Under the pieces are notes generated by a model. That model was given only the letters and a program-made list of their open reading frames with translations, was not told the DNA's origin and did not search any database. Shown here one piece after another: positions 28,495 through 41,282 of a DNA stretch of 64,000 nt. Within the stretch, counting starts at the first letter, position 1. Every line of letters starts with the position of its first letter. Source of the DNA: Scolanthus callimorphus (lineage: Eukaryota; Cnidaria; Anthozoa; Actiniaria; Edwardsiidae); contig CM066922.1 in the NCBI GenBank assembly GCA_033964015.1, positions 310,001 through 374,000 of the forward strand, written 5' to 3'. The translations under genes were made by a program, and so were the position numbers.

Positions 28495-29269
28495 TCAATC
28501 AAGTTTATTTTCATTTTGAGCCTTTTTCTGGTCATTTCGGACGATTAATAAAAAAACGTTGAAAATCCAAGATGGCGGATCCAAGATGGCCGCCAAAAAA
28601 ATTTTAAATTCCTTTTTGACGCCATTTCTTTTGAACATATGTCCAAATACAATTTTATGACACAGAATATACTTCTTATTATAATCAGTTTATGTTTTAT
28701 GCAATACCAGATTAATTTGATATGTTTTCGCACTCATTTTAATAACATCAGGCTCGGGTACCCTGTGGTTTCAGAGGATGTTCAAAAAGTCGCCATAGCA
28801 GCTGTCGGTGCAAGTCGCAAAATTGCCGACAACATTTTTTGAGTTCCTTAAGGTCCCCTTAACACTTCTAGATAGGTGGCTTGTTGTCTTCAAAAAAAGC
28901 CCACGGGATTACAGATGCTCCCTGACTAATCTGCTCTAATAGCGGAACTCCTGTGGAGCACCATAGGCTAATGCACGAGATAAAAAAAATTGATAAATTC
29001 AAAAAACAAAACTGATGTGATGGACAGACACCGGGTGTTTTAAAACTACGCGCGTGACAAAACTCACGCAAACTTAGATGATTTGTATAGCGGACGTTTT
29101 TTGTCGATCTTGAAAGTTTGCAAGCAATACTTCGAAAAGCTGCAGAAAAGGGTGGACATTTCAAGCCATTTTCAACAAAATCGGACATGTAGCGAACAAG
29201 ATATTGTATCATTTCATTAAAGAAGGAATTAAAAGCTCAAATTGAAGAGCATTTGTAAGCATATTCGCC

Positions 29270-30290
29270 AAACGTTTCCGAGATGAACATTATTTGTCGG
29301 CGGCAGCCACTTCGTTGCACAAGTAGTTTGCTGGAAAAATGGAGTGAATAAACACTGTAAACACTGGATATTTGAGGGGAAAAGCGATTTAGCAGGATAA
29401 AACAGCTACACGAATCCTTGTGAAATGGTTTTATGAGGTTATCGTTAGGCAAGAAGGGAGAACTAACTACTTGAAGTCTTGTTTGTGACGGACAGTTCGC
29501 TCGCAAAAAACAATGGCCGTTTTCACACTAGAGACGAACAAATCGTCTGACGATTTGTTCGTCTAGTGTGAATTTAGGTCGGACTTTAGTTGATTTGTTC
29601 GTCTACACAAACAAAGAGTCTATGAAAAATTGGCCGTTTTCACACTAGAGACGAACAAATCGTCTGGACGGACAAATCGTCTCAAGACGAACAAATCGTC
29701 TGATGTGAAAACGGGACGAACAAATTTCAGACGAACAAATCGTCTAAATTTGTTCGTCTGTTTGGCCGTCTAGGAAGACGATTTTTCATAGACGCTTTGT
29801 TCATGTAGACGAACAAATCGACCAAAGTCCGACCTAAATTCACACTAGACGAACAAATCGTCAGACGATTTGTCCGTCCAGACGATTTGTTCGTCTTCTA
29901 GTGTGAAAACGGCCATTGTCTTCCTAGACGGCCAAACAGACGAACAAATTTAGACGATCTGTTCGTCTGAAAATTTGTTCGTCCCGTTTTCACATCAGAC
30001 GATTTGTTCGTCTTGAGACGATTTGTCCGTCCAGACGATTTGTTCGTCTCTAGTGTGAAAACGGCCAATGTCGGCAGTCACTCGTTGCACAAGTAGTTTG
30101 CTGGAAGAATGGAGTGAATAAACACCGTAAACACTGGATATTTGAGGGAAAGAGCGATTTAGCAGAATAAAAAAGGAACACGAATCCTTGTGAAATGGCT
30201 TTATGAAGTTATCATTAGGCAAGAAGAGGGAGAACAAGCTACATGTACTTGATAGCCTTTGTGACGGTCAGTTCGCTCGCAAAAAAACTA
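29270..30290. repeat. Direct duplication, about 220 bp, flanking a fold-back
   Basis: 29294-29506 and 30069-30285 are about 90% alike (GTTGCACAAGTAGTTTGCTG, GTGAATAAACACTGTAAACA, GACAGTTCGCTCGCAAAAAA). The ORFs seen in each copy on the minus strand follow from this duplication and are not supported as genes. Confidence 0.75.
29513..30066. mobile_element. Fold-back cluster built on GACGAACAAATCGTC
   Basis: Ends TGGCCGTTTTCACACTAGAG occur in both orientations at 29512, 29631, about 29910 and 30066. The whole block is packed with GACGAACAAATCGTC or its inverse. At least two elements are nested, giving a long hairpin around 29700-29990. A third truncated copy is at 30667-30890. Confidence 0.8.
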
Positions 30291-30666
30291 CAAGAAAGCT
30301 GCTGATGAGTCACGTTGCAAGACACACTATCCTCAGGTAACTTTGAGAATTAGCTCTTTCGATTGTATTTTCTCGACATATTGTAGATTATAGTTTCGGG
30401 CTCCTAGTTTCCATTTTTGTCAAGTTAATAAAATAAAGGAGAAAGTGCATGCCTAGAATTTTCATTCATGCCTTTCAGTGCAAGCGTGTTTTTCACAGAC
30501 AACGCTCAGAAGATTTGTGAGACCGATTTTTGAGACAAATAAATCTAATTTGTTACTTCATTAGGTTTGTTTGTTTTTCTTCAGTTTTTTTAATAAAAAT
30601 CGCCGTAAACATGTGGCACTCGTGAAATTTGGGTGGCAACACAATCTAATGACTAGGTAAATCAAT

Positions 30667-30890
30667 GGCCGTTTTCACACTAGAGACGAACAAATCGTCT
30701 GGACGGACAAATCGTCTGTAGACGAACAAATCGTCTGATGTAAAACGGGACGAACAAATTTTCAGACGAACAAATCGTCTAATTTGTTCGTCTGTTTGGC
30801 CGTCTAGGAAGACGATTTTTCATAGACAACTTGTTCGTATAGACGAACAAATCGATTAAAGTCCGACCTGAATTCACACTAGACGTACAA
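30667..30890. mobile_element. Truncated copy of the GACGAACAAATCGTC fold-back
   Basis: It starts ATGGCCGTTTTCACACTAGA and ends near AATTCACACTAGACG, with the same inner sequence order as 29632-29860. Confidence 0.75.
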
Positions 30891-31324
30891 AGTACGAAGT
30901 AAGAACTTAAATATATCATAATTGGTCTTGAACAAGGTTTTGGGAGGAGCATGAAAAAAAAAATGTGAAATATTTATTTTTTTCAACCACAAGTTTTTAA
31001 AATGTGGTGAATGTAATTTTGTTGTTTATGGTTTTATTAAATTTTCAGGCACTACAGGGTCACCTTTTCCCAGACTGACATTTTCAAGTTTTAACCCTTT
31101 CACTACTGAAGCATTTTCCCTAAAATCCTTCTGTTATGAGGGCAAACAGACACACCCCTGCCTACTCTCTAGTGGAATCTTTTTGCTCAGCACAGAGTTC
31201 GCATGAATTTGTGTTTTAGACATAAAAAGCAAGCAACTGAGGGTGTTTTTGCTTTTAATTGTCGCAGGGCAAAAAGACTTTAAATCTTTGTCTAACCTGT
31301 CCATACAGGGCGGAACCACTGTGA

Positions 31325-31600
31325 AATTAATTTCCCCCCGGGGGGAGGGGGGGGACTCCCATATTTTTTGGGCGGGGGTGCTCGTCGTACCTTTTAGGGT
31401 TTAAAATCAGGCCTCTGGTACCTTTTAGGGGTTAAAATTCGAAAGCGTGTAATTTTTTCCAGATAGGTACCTCTGTACCTATACGAGAGAAAATTACGAG
31501 GGAAAATACGTCTTGTTGGTACCTTTTAGGGGTCAAAATCAACTAAGCGACGCCATGTTTAGTACCTTTTAGGGGTAAAATCGCCATATTTTCCTTGAAT
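31325..31600. repeat. Short interspersed repeat with TACCTTTTAGGGGT words
   Basis: At least five copies of TACCTTTTAGGG(G)TTAAAAT follow a CCCCGGGGGGAGGG stretch. Spacing is irregular. No coding role seen. Confidence 0.6.
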
Positions 31601-31810
31601 GTACACTTGCAGAGGAGAAACTTCAGGTCAGAGCTAAGGATTAAAGGTACTTTTAAGTAAAGCCCGTGGCTTGTTGATTGTGTTTGATTTAGTCTAGAAA
31701 TTTTCGCGAAAAAAATGCCTCGTCGTGTTCAGTCGAGTGTGCAGTTTTTGCATGTCAAAAATCGCGTGTTATTTTGTGAAATTATGTGGTTGTTTCTTTG
31801 AGAAATCCGA

Positions 31811-32018
31811 GCCTCTGGTCCACTCAGCCTCTCTGGTCCCCTCAGCCTCTCTGGTCCACTCAGCCTCTCTGGTCCACTCAGCCTCTCTGGTCCACTCAGC
31901 CTCTCTGGTCCACTCAGCCTCTCTGGTCCACTCAGCCTCTCTGGTCCACTCAGCCTCTCTGGTCCACTCAGCCTCTCTGGTCCACTCAGCCTCTCTGGTC
32001 CACTCAGCCTCTCTGGTC
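31811..32018. repeat. Tandem repeat, 18-bp unit, about 11.5 copies
   Basis: The unit is CTCTCTGGTCCACTCAGC; one early copy has CCCC for CCAC. Because 18 is a multiple of 3, the array stays open in several frames on both strands (SLVHSA, WSTQPL, TREAEW), which creates artificial ORFs. Confidence 0.92.
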
Positions 32019-32790
32019 AGTAGAACAATCAGTCTTCTACACAATTTAACAGAGATCAAGTGCCAGATTGCCGTGATTTTGGTAGTAGAGCCTTCCAAGT
32101 CTTTGTATGTAACAATGGCCACTTTTGGCCGCTCTAGGAGTGAAAGGGTTAAAAAGTGTAAAATACAATCTCAATGAGATATTTAGAGTTCAATAAATGC
32201 TGAAGTTGTGTGTGTATTGTTGTTATGTGGGTTCCGCTTTTAGGCAGTGCCTAAATCTATATATTATCAATGCCACCTAGCAATATTTTACATCATGATT
32301 CTGTGCGCATGTCCATTTGTGCACGAGTGTGTCACGAGCTTAGCTGGATCCCACTAGCGACATAACACATCATAACGGCAAAAGAATAGAAACATAACAG
32401 GGTTGCTCAATTTTGTGATCATTTCTGAACGTTTCCGCTTTTGAACGACAAAACCTGGCTCGCTTGTTCATTCGTGTCGCTAGTGTGGCGCAACCATTGG
32501 TGAACACCGAGTTCCATGGTCCAGATTTCCCACCACGGATATGATAAAACTGAATGCGGTAATTGAAAAATAAAACTTTCTTTGTAGATGGTTAGTTCGT
32601 GGTGTTTACGAATAATTCTTCTTCTATTATACAATAAAAACAACAACAAAGGAATGTGGCTGACGAGGGCATTTTTCCAAGCTTCAAGGTAAGGTCTGAG
32701 TCCCACACTTCTATTGTACACTATCCATACAAGCCCTCCTGTCATGCTCAGTTTAAAAAGATAGTTCACTCTTCACAAGTGAAGCTGTCC

Positions 32791-32973
32791 TCAAGAATCT
32801 AGAATTTCTTGAACTGGTGATTCCTTCTGATTTGCAACTTGCTGCTGGACTTGTTGATCATGAACCCATTTGGTAATCCCAATCACACCACAGGCTAACC
32901 GGCCTCCAGCATTTCCTGTTGTTAAACTCAACTCATGCTCGCCACGCCCAAGGTCATCAACTCCCTCATGGAC
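32791..32973 (-). CDS. SOD1: SOD1 exon 5 with C-terminal extension
   Basis: [16 protein letters not shown], then [17 protein letters not shown] and an unusual tail to SPVQEILDS, stop TGA at 32793-32791. Its acceptor (cgctatgttag) is derived from the edge of the satellite array. Confidence 0.92.
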   Translation of the reverse strand, partial: VHEGVDDLGRGEHELSLTTGNAGGRLACGVIGITKWVHDQQVQQQVANQKESPVQEILDS

Positions 32974-35900
32974 CTAACATAGCGAATCAATCGAGAACAG
33001 ATCAGTCAGCGCGTATCTGATTGGCTAACAGACATAGTGAATCAATCGAGAACAGATCAGTCAGCGCGTATCTGATTGGCTAACAGACATAGCGAATCAA
33101 TCGAGAACAGATCAGTCAGCGCGTATCTGATTGGCTAACAGACATAGCGAATCAATCGAGAACAGATCAGTCAGCGCGTATCTGATTGGCTAACAGACAT
33201 AGCGAATCAATCGAGAACAGATCAGTCAGCGCGTATCTGATTGGCTAACAGACATAGCGAATCAATCGAGAACAGATCAGTCAGCGCGTATCTGATTGGC
33301 TAACAGACATAGTGAATCAATCGAGAACAGATCAGTCAGCGCGTATCTGATTGGCTAACAGACATAGTGAATCAATCGAGAACAGATCAGTCAGCGCGTA
33401 TCTGATTGGCTAACAGACATAGTGAATCAATCGAGAACAGATCAGTCAGCGCGTATCTGATTGGCTAACAGACATAGTGAATCAATCGAGAACAGATCAG
33501 TCAGCGCGTATCTGATTGGCTAACAGACATAGTGAATCAATCGAGAACAGATCAGTCAGCGCGTATCTGATTGGCTAACAGACATAGTGAATCAATCGAG
33601 AACAGATCAGTCAGCGCGTATCTGATTGGCTAACAGACATAGCGAATCAATCGAGAACAGATCAGTCAGCGCGTATCTGATTGGCTAACAGACATAGTGA
33701 ATCAATCGAGAACAGATCAGTCAGCGCGTATCTGATTGGCTAACAGACATAGTGAATCAATCGAGAACAGATCAGTCAGCGCGTATCTGATTGGCTAACA
33801 GACATAGTGAATCAATCGAGAACAGATCAGTCAGCGCGTATCTGATTGGCTAACAGACATAGTGAATCAATCGAGAACAGATCAGTCAGCGCGTATCTGA
33901 TTGGCTAACAGACATAGTGAATCAATCGAGAACAGATCAGTCAGCGCGTATCTGATTGGCTAACAGACATAGCGAATCAATCGAGAACAGATCAGTCAGC
34001 GCGTATCTGATTGGCTAACAGACATAGTGAATGAATCGAGAACAGATCAGTCAGCGCGTGTCTGATTGGCTAACAGACATAGGGAATGAATCGAGAACAG
34101 ATCAGTCAGCGCGTATCTGATTGGCTAACAGACATAGTGAATCAATCGAGAACAGATCAGTCAGCGCGTATCTGATTGGCTAACAGACATAGCGAATCAA
34201 TCGAGAACAGATCAGTCAGCGCGTATCTGATTGGCTAACAGACATAGTGAATGAATCGAGAACAGATCAGTCAGCGCGTGTCTGATTGGCTAACAGACAT
34301 AGGGAATGAATCGAGAACAGATCAGTCAGCGCGTATCTGATTGGCTAACAGACATAGTGAATCAATCGAGAACAGATCAGTCAGCGCGTATCTGATTGGC
34401 TAACAGACATAGCGAATCAATCGAGAACAGATCAGTCAGCGCGTATCTGATTGGCTAACAGACATAGTGAATCAATCGAGAACAGATCAGTCAGCGCGTA
34501 TCTGATTGGCTAACAGACATAGTGAATCAATCGAGAACAGATCAGTCAGCGCGTATCTGATTGGCTAACAGACATAGTGAATCAATCGAGAACAGATCAG
34601 TCAGCGCGTATCTGATTGGCTAACAGACATAGTGAATCAATCGACAACAGATCAGTCAGCGCGTATCTGATTGGCTAACAGACATAGTGAATCAATCGAG
34701 AACAGATCAGTCAGCGCGTATCTGATTGGCTAACAGACATAGCGAATCAATCGAGAACAGATCAGTCAGCGCGTATCTGATTGGCTAACAGACATAGTGA
34801 ATGAATCGAGAACAGATCAGTCAGCGCGTGTCTGATTGGCTAACAGACATAGGGAATGAATCGAGAACAGATCAGTCAGCGCGTATCTGATTGGCTAACA
34901 GACATAGTGAATCAATCGAGAACAGATCAGTCAGCGCGTATCTGATTGGCTAACAGACATAGCGAATCAATCGAGAACAGATCAGTCAGCGCGTATCTGA
35001 TTGGCTAACAGACATAGTGAATGAATCGAGAACAGATCAGTCAGCGCGTGTCTGATTGGCTAACAGACATAGGGAATGAATCGAGAACAGATCAGTCAGC
35101 GCGTATCTGATTGGCTAACAGACATAGTGAATCAATCGAGAACAGATCAGTCAGCGCGTATCTGATTGGCTAACAGACATAGCGAATCAATCGAGAACAG
35201 ATCAGTCAGCGCGTATCTGATTGGCTAACAGACATAGTGAATCAATCGAGAACAGATCAGTCAGCGCGTATCTGATTGGCTAACAGACATAGCGAATCAA
35301 TCGAGAACAGATCAGTCAGCGCGTATCTGATTGGCTAACAGACATAGTGAATGAATCGAGAACAGATCAGTCAGCGCGTGTCTGATTGGCTAACAGACAT
35401 AGGGAATGAATCGAGAACAGATCAGTCAGCGCGTATCTGATTGGCTAACAGACATAGTGAATGAATCGAGAACAGATCAGTCAGCGCGTGTCTGATTGGC
35501 TAACAGACATAGCGAATCAATCGAGAACAGATCAGTCAGCGCGTGTCTGATTGGCTAACAGACATAGTGAATGAATCGAGAACAGATCAGTCAGCGCGTG
35601 TCTGATTGGCTAACAGACATAGCGAATCAATCGAGAACAGATCAGTCAGCGCGTATCTGATTGGCTAACAGACATAGTGAATGAATCGAGAACAGATCAG
35701 TCAGCGCGTGTCTGATTGGCTAACAGACATAGCGAATCAATCGAGAACAGATCAGTCAGCGCGTATCTGATTGGCTAACAGACATAGCGAATCAATCGAG
35801 AACAGATCAGTCAGCGCGTATCTGATTGGCTAACAGACATAGTGAATCAATCGAGAACAGATCAGTCAGCGCGTATCTGATTGGCTAACAGACATAGCGA

Positions 35901-38900
35901 ATCAATCGAGAACAGATCAGTCAGCGCGTATCTGATTGGCTAACAGACATAGTGAATCAATCGAGAACAGATCAGTCAGCGCGTGTCTGATTGGCTAACA
36001 GACATAGCGAATCAATCGAGAACAGATCAGTCAGCGCGTATCTGATTGGCTAACAGACATAGTGAATCAATCGAGAACAGATCAGTCAGCGCGTGTCTGA
36101 TTGGCTAACAGACATAGCGAATCAATCGAGAACAGATCAGTCAGCGCGTCTCTGATTGGCTAACAGACATAGTGAATCAATCGAGAACAGATCAGTCAGC
36201 GCGTATCTGATTGGCTAACAGACATAGCGAATCAATCGAGAACAGATCAGTCAGCGCGTATCTGATTGGCTAACAGACATAGTGAATCAATCGAGAACAG
36301 ATCAGTCAGCGCGTGTCTGATTGGCTAACAGACATAGCGAATCAATCGAGAACAGATCAGTCAGCGCGTGTCTGATTGGCTAACAGACATAGCGAATCAA
36401 TCGAGAACAGATCAGTCAGCGCGTATCTGATTGGCTAACAGACATAGCGAATCAATCGAGAACAGATCAGTCAGCGCGTGTCTGATTGGCTAACAGACAT
36501 AGTGAATCAATCGAGAACAGATCAGTCAGCGCGTATCTGATTGGCTAACAGACATAGCGAATCAATCGAGAACAGATCAGTCAGCGCGTATCTGATTGGC
36601 TAACAGACATAGGGAATGAATCGAGAACAGATCAGTCAGCGCGTATCTGATTGGCTAACAGACATAGGGAATGAATCGAGAACAGACCGGCCAGCGCGTA
36701 TCTGATTGGCTAACAGACATAGGGAATGAATCGAGAACAGATCAGTCAGCGCGTATCTGATTGGCTAACAGACATAGGGAATGAATCGAGAACAGATCAG
36801 TCAGCGCGTGTCTGATTGGCTAACAGACATAACGTAGTGAATGAATCGATAACAGTTGTGCAATAGCATGGGAAAACTGTTCATGATTCATTGAACTTGT
36901 TTTTGTAAATTATTGCCAAAGCTTGACTATTCTTTCACGTAGGTTTACGTTTCAAACGTGCTCGATTTGTCGAGAAGTTGTCACGTTTCTCGCTCACTGA
37001 TTGGCTGCTGTTTTGACCGTTATTTTTCAACCAATCAGAGTGCCAGAAACGCGAATACTTCTCGACAAAAAACTCATACCAAAGCAAAAAGGTGCAATAA
37101 AGCAGGGCAAAAAGAGCTTGTTGCTTATGCAAGACTCACTTAGTACCACTTGTGCTTGTTTAAAACTGGTTTCGTGGCAAATAACGCAGCTATATTATAA
37201 TTGTTTCTAGTACATAAGTCCCTTCACAAACTTTGAAAAAGCAATAAAAGTCGAGCAAGCAAATGTTTCCATTCTCCTGCCCATTCCTTTTGTGCTTGCT
37301 AGTGCTTGTGCTTGCTAATTCATCCTTACTTCATTGTTAACTTACCACAAGTGATCTTCCAATAATGGAGCACACCCCTGTCAAGTTGATGATACAGTCC
37401 AAAATATTCACTTTCGCTACTCCATTTTGATCAGCAACTATGTTACCAAGGTCACCAATATGTCTGAATAATGACAAAAACAAAAAATAGTAATGTGGCT
37501 CTTATACATTTGCCCCTAAGAGAAAATTCACAGGATTTTTAGGGTCAAATTCGCGGGAAAAAACCGCCGATTTCGCGGGATTTCTAGGTTCACATTCGCG
37601 ATTTGAAAGAGCATTTAAGGGGCAAATTTTAACAGAATTTGCGTGTTTGGTTAATTTCATGGATTTAACCAAGTTTTGCGGGTCTGCATGAAATACCAGA
37701 AGCCCTGTAGCAAAAGACAAACTATGTTTCAGTAGTGAGAACCTTTCTTACAATCAAACTCTAACCACACTGGACAATCTTGAGGTTAACATGAATTTGG
37801 GATTTTCATGTGAGAAGCTGTACCCCAAAGTGATAGGAGATTTTAGGAGATAGAAGATTTTAGGAGGGTCTTTTATGCTAAAGAAAACCCCTAGGATTGT
37901 CTTTCGAAGGGTACTGCTTCGATTACTAAGGAACATTGAGCAAGACTTGGAGAGTTAGCATATAATATGAAAAGCTAAATTTTGAGTTTCCAAATTCAAC
38001 ATGTTGGTCCTTTTTACTTCATTTTACATTTTCTTGCCCTTCATGTGCAATTGAGAAAAGGCAAAAAATAAACACCACAGGAAGACCAGCTCAAAATGCT
38101 AACAAATAGTCCTGACCCTTTTGTGACGTCACATCCAGAGCTCATGACGGCTAAAGATGGCGACTTCATCAAGTGAGGAAAACAGTTCTAGCTTCTTTTC
38201 TGATCCGAGTAGGATCTAACAAACACCAGACAGCAGAGAAAGCTCCCAAGATGAGAGTTAGGTGGAGTTATCGTACACCGGTTCTGGATGTGACGTCACA
38301 GCCTCGATTTCGTGACCCGGGAAAATTGAATTTTACTATCGATGTAAAAATGTCTCTGCAACTTAAAAACTATAAGGCTGTCATAATGAATTTTCTCAAC
38401 GGCTAGTATATCTAATTACCGCTTCAGTTACTAAGTTGTTTAAGATTGATACAAAAAACCCTTTCAGTAGCTGTTTAAGCCAGACTTGATGTCATATGTA
38501 ACCAGCAATACCTTATCTTGTCTTCTGGTGCTCCATGGCATTTCCCTTCTGGGTTATAATGTTGACCCGCACTTGTACACCCTGATAAAGAGAAAAAAAA
38601 AATCCATGAAATTTATGAAAAAAAAAAAGGGTGATAAAAGAAGCTGGAAGCTCCCTGTGCATGCATGCTACTGAGTTTTATTGTTTTATTGACTGTTTCA
38701 AATGTGTGCATGATAACATTACCGTAATTCAAAAGCAGCTGTCTGCATAAGATCATTAAATGCACGACGTTTGACCATTAGGACAAGTCATTTGAATTAC
38801 TGTGGCAAGCATAATGGAAGAGCCAACCAAACCATTAGCAGACCTTTTCAACATCAGAAATAGCTGCCTAGTGGTTAAACTGTTGGTGAACGTTTTTGTA

Positions 38901-41233
38901 CATGGAGGGTCACACTGGTGTTCCTGATACTTTATTTGCCGAAGTATCATTTTGGTTATAGTAGTGTAATTAGCAGTGAACATATTATACTTTATATATA
39001 CATATATACTTTATTTGCTGAAGTATCATTTTGGTTATAGTAGTGTAATTAGCAGTGAACATATTATTGAACCGAGAACAATACTACAGTAGCTGGACAG
39101 TGCCAATAGTGTTAGATCTTAAGAGCAAGCTGCTGGCCATTACTGATTTTGGTCAACTTCTTCAGCAGTTACTTAAAGTTTTTTTTCCAAGTTCTTACCC
39201 TCTAATTTCCCTCCTTCTTTTTGACATCCGCAAATTAAAGTCTTTAAAGTGTACATTAATCTTGTACATTATGGAACAGTATTGCTATTGGCTGGTCTCC
39301 TTAAACACAACTGTAAACACCATTAGGGGGGGGGACACCTTTTTGCTTTGGTATGGGACTGGGGGGGGGGAACACCATAAGGGAGGGGGGGGGGGGGCTG
39401 TGGAAGGCATGAACATGATATTTAGACATTTTCTCCTACCATTTGTATTGTCCCCAAATTCATGGATATGGAAACCATGTTTTCCTGGAGTTAGTCCTGT
39501 TATCTCACCCTTAACTTGGCAAGGACCATCTGGACTCTGTGCAAATAAAACATTACAATGAACACTGATTGCAGTGTGGCTTACTGTATTTGTGTGCACT
39601 ATGGGTGAGGGAATGCCAGTAGAAAGAACTACCGCTGACCACCGACTGGTTAGCGCAGTGGTAGAGTGCCAGGCTTGTGTGCGGGAGGTTGGGAGTTCAA
39701 ACCCTGCTGGGACCAACACTCAGGGTATTTTCTTAATAATTGTGGAGAAGGTGCTGCTTTTGCTCTAACATCTGCAAATGTTTAGACCTTCGCGTCTTCT
39801 CGGATAAGGACATAAAACAGTAGGTCCCGCAAGCACCTACACTACTGGCAAAAAGAAACGAGACAGAATTTCGCCGAATTTCGGACATTGTTTAGACGAA
39901 TTTTCGCGCGAAAATTCGGCGAAAATTCGGTAGACCTTTACTCGATTAACAGCGAATTTTCGCTTGGCGAAAATTCGCTTCCCGAATTTTCGGACGAAGA
40001 CTTTGGAGAATAAATGTACGTTTTACAAAGCTCTTTAAATAAATTTTCCAAGTCGATGTTGACCACGCGACGCCACTACGCACTTTGGTAAATGAATAAA
40101 TGATCTACGCACTTTCGTTACAATGTCAAGACATGGTAATGCAGCTCACAATCTCTTGACTGTGGGCAAAAAGAAAAACACTACAGAGAACACAAATGGA
40201 GAGCTGACATTTTTAGAAGAGAGAACTTGGTCTTTATACCGCGGAAATGTTTAAACGGCTTGGGAGAAAAAGTAAACAAACTCACCTGAACACGAGGTCA
40301 CGCACTCATCTCCGCAACGCCGGGAAAAGGTAGGGTTGACTTGAGTTTTAAAATCTTCCTTCTGATTCTTTGATATTATCTTTGCAAATGCTACTTTGGA
40401 TTTCCCTTGCAGGAATTAGCAATTTTAAAACAATCGTAACTTAGTAGTTTGACCCGCTCCGTGTTGAACATGGTTGCATTTGTCGATCGAACAAGTGAAA
40501 GTCACGCTAATTACTAATTCAGAATGCAAAAATTTCTCACTTTCTTTTGTTTTCTTCTTTTGTCGCTCTTTCCTTCCTAGGGAACCTTTTGTTTATAACG
40601 ACTACAAGTAATTTATATCAAGCTTACAAAACCTATAAAAATTCACGAGTGAATTCTTCTCGATTACTGTAGCAAACTAATTTTAAATTGCAGAGAAGTT
40701 GAGCGTCGTCTAGCCGATGTTTTTCCCAAGCTTTAATTAATTAAGCGGTTTGCGCGCGGTCGTTTAGAAAAGCAAAGTTTTTTCCAAACTTTTCAAGACA
40801 AATAACTGTGTAATTATAATCTTCAATAAAAGTAGAAACACAAGACAGTAAAAAGGCATGTGTTGTATTTAGCGGCCTAACATCGCGAGGACGTTGTGAT
40901 TGCTAATTAGCTTTACATCGCGCACTGGAGAAAACAAAGTGCCATCATAGCGCTGTACATTTTCTACACCTCTCTTACGGCTCGTGAAGTACCTTTCAAA
41001 ACGAAAATTCGGTGAACGAAAATTCGGCAAGCGATAATTCGCTTCATAACCTTGACGACCGCTCCGAAATATCGTTTCTTCGGGACAATAGGCCATCCGA
41101 AATTTCGCCGATATTTCGGCTGCTGCGAATTTTCGGCAATTTTCGCCAAACTTCGGCAAATTTAGCCGAAATTCGGCGAAATTCAGTCTCGTTTCTTTTT
41201 GCCAGTAGTGTAGTGGAATCTGATTTGCAAAAC

Positions 41234-41282
<49 letters not shown>

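Larger units (their letters stand above)
24210..28926. mobile_element. 4.7-kb element with about 400-bp inverted ends, full of later insertions
   Basis: 24210-24615 and 28535-28926 are diverged inverted copies starting GTCAGGGAGCAT and next to TA on both sides, which suggests a TA target duplication. Both arms carry the doubled word GCCATCTTGGAT. No transposase gene remains. The interior holds a SINE, a TTAA MITE, two other MITEs and a LINE fossil. Confidence 0.7.
30891..32790. other. Intergenic region 3' of SOD1
   Basis: Apart from the repeats listed (31325-31600; 31811-32018) nothing coding is seen. The SOD1 3' UTR should lie just below 32791, but I found no clear polyadenylation signal in minus-strand orientation. 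Confidence 0.4.

Noticed and set aside
27996..28926. Short ORFs near the right arm of the 4.7-kb element
   Set aside because: They lie mostly in the inverted end; no transposase motif such as DDE was seen.
29237..30237. Two related minus-strand ORFs as a gene family
   Set aside because: They sit in a direct DNA duplication, and similarity is equal outside the ORFs.
31725..32177. 150-residue repeat protein ORF
   Set aside because: It comes from an 18-bp tandem repeat that is open in several frames on both strands; no splice or start context.
32976..36850. CRISPR-like array of regular repeats
   Set aside because: Units are head-to-tail with no unique spacers, in an animal intron. It is a satellite.
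39285..39719. 144-residue minus ORF as a separate gene
   Set aside because: Only 39440-39536 is coding (SOD1 exon 2); the rest is intron and SINE read-through.
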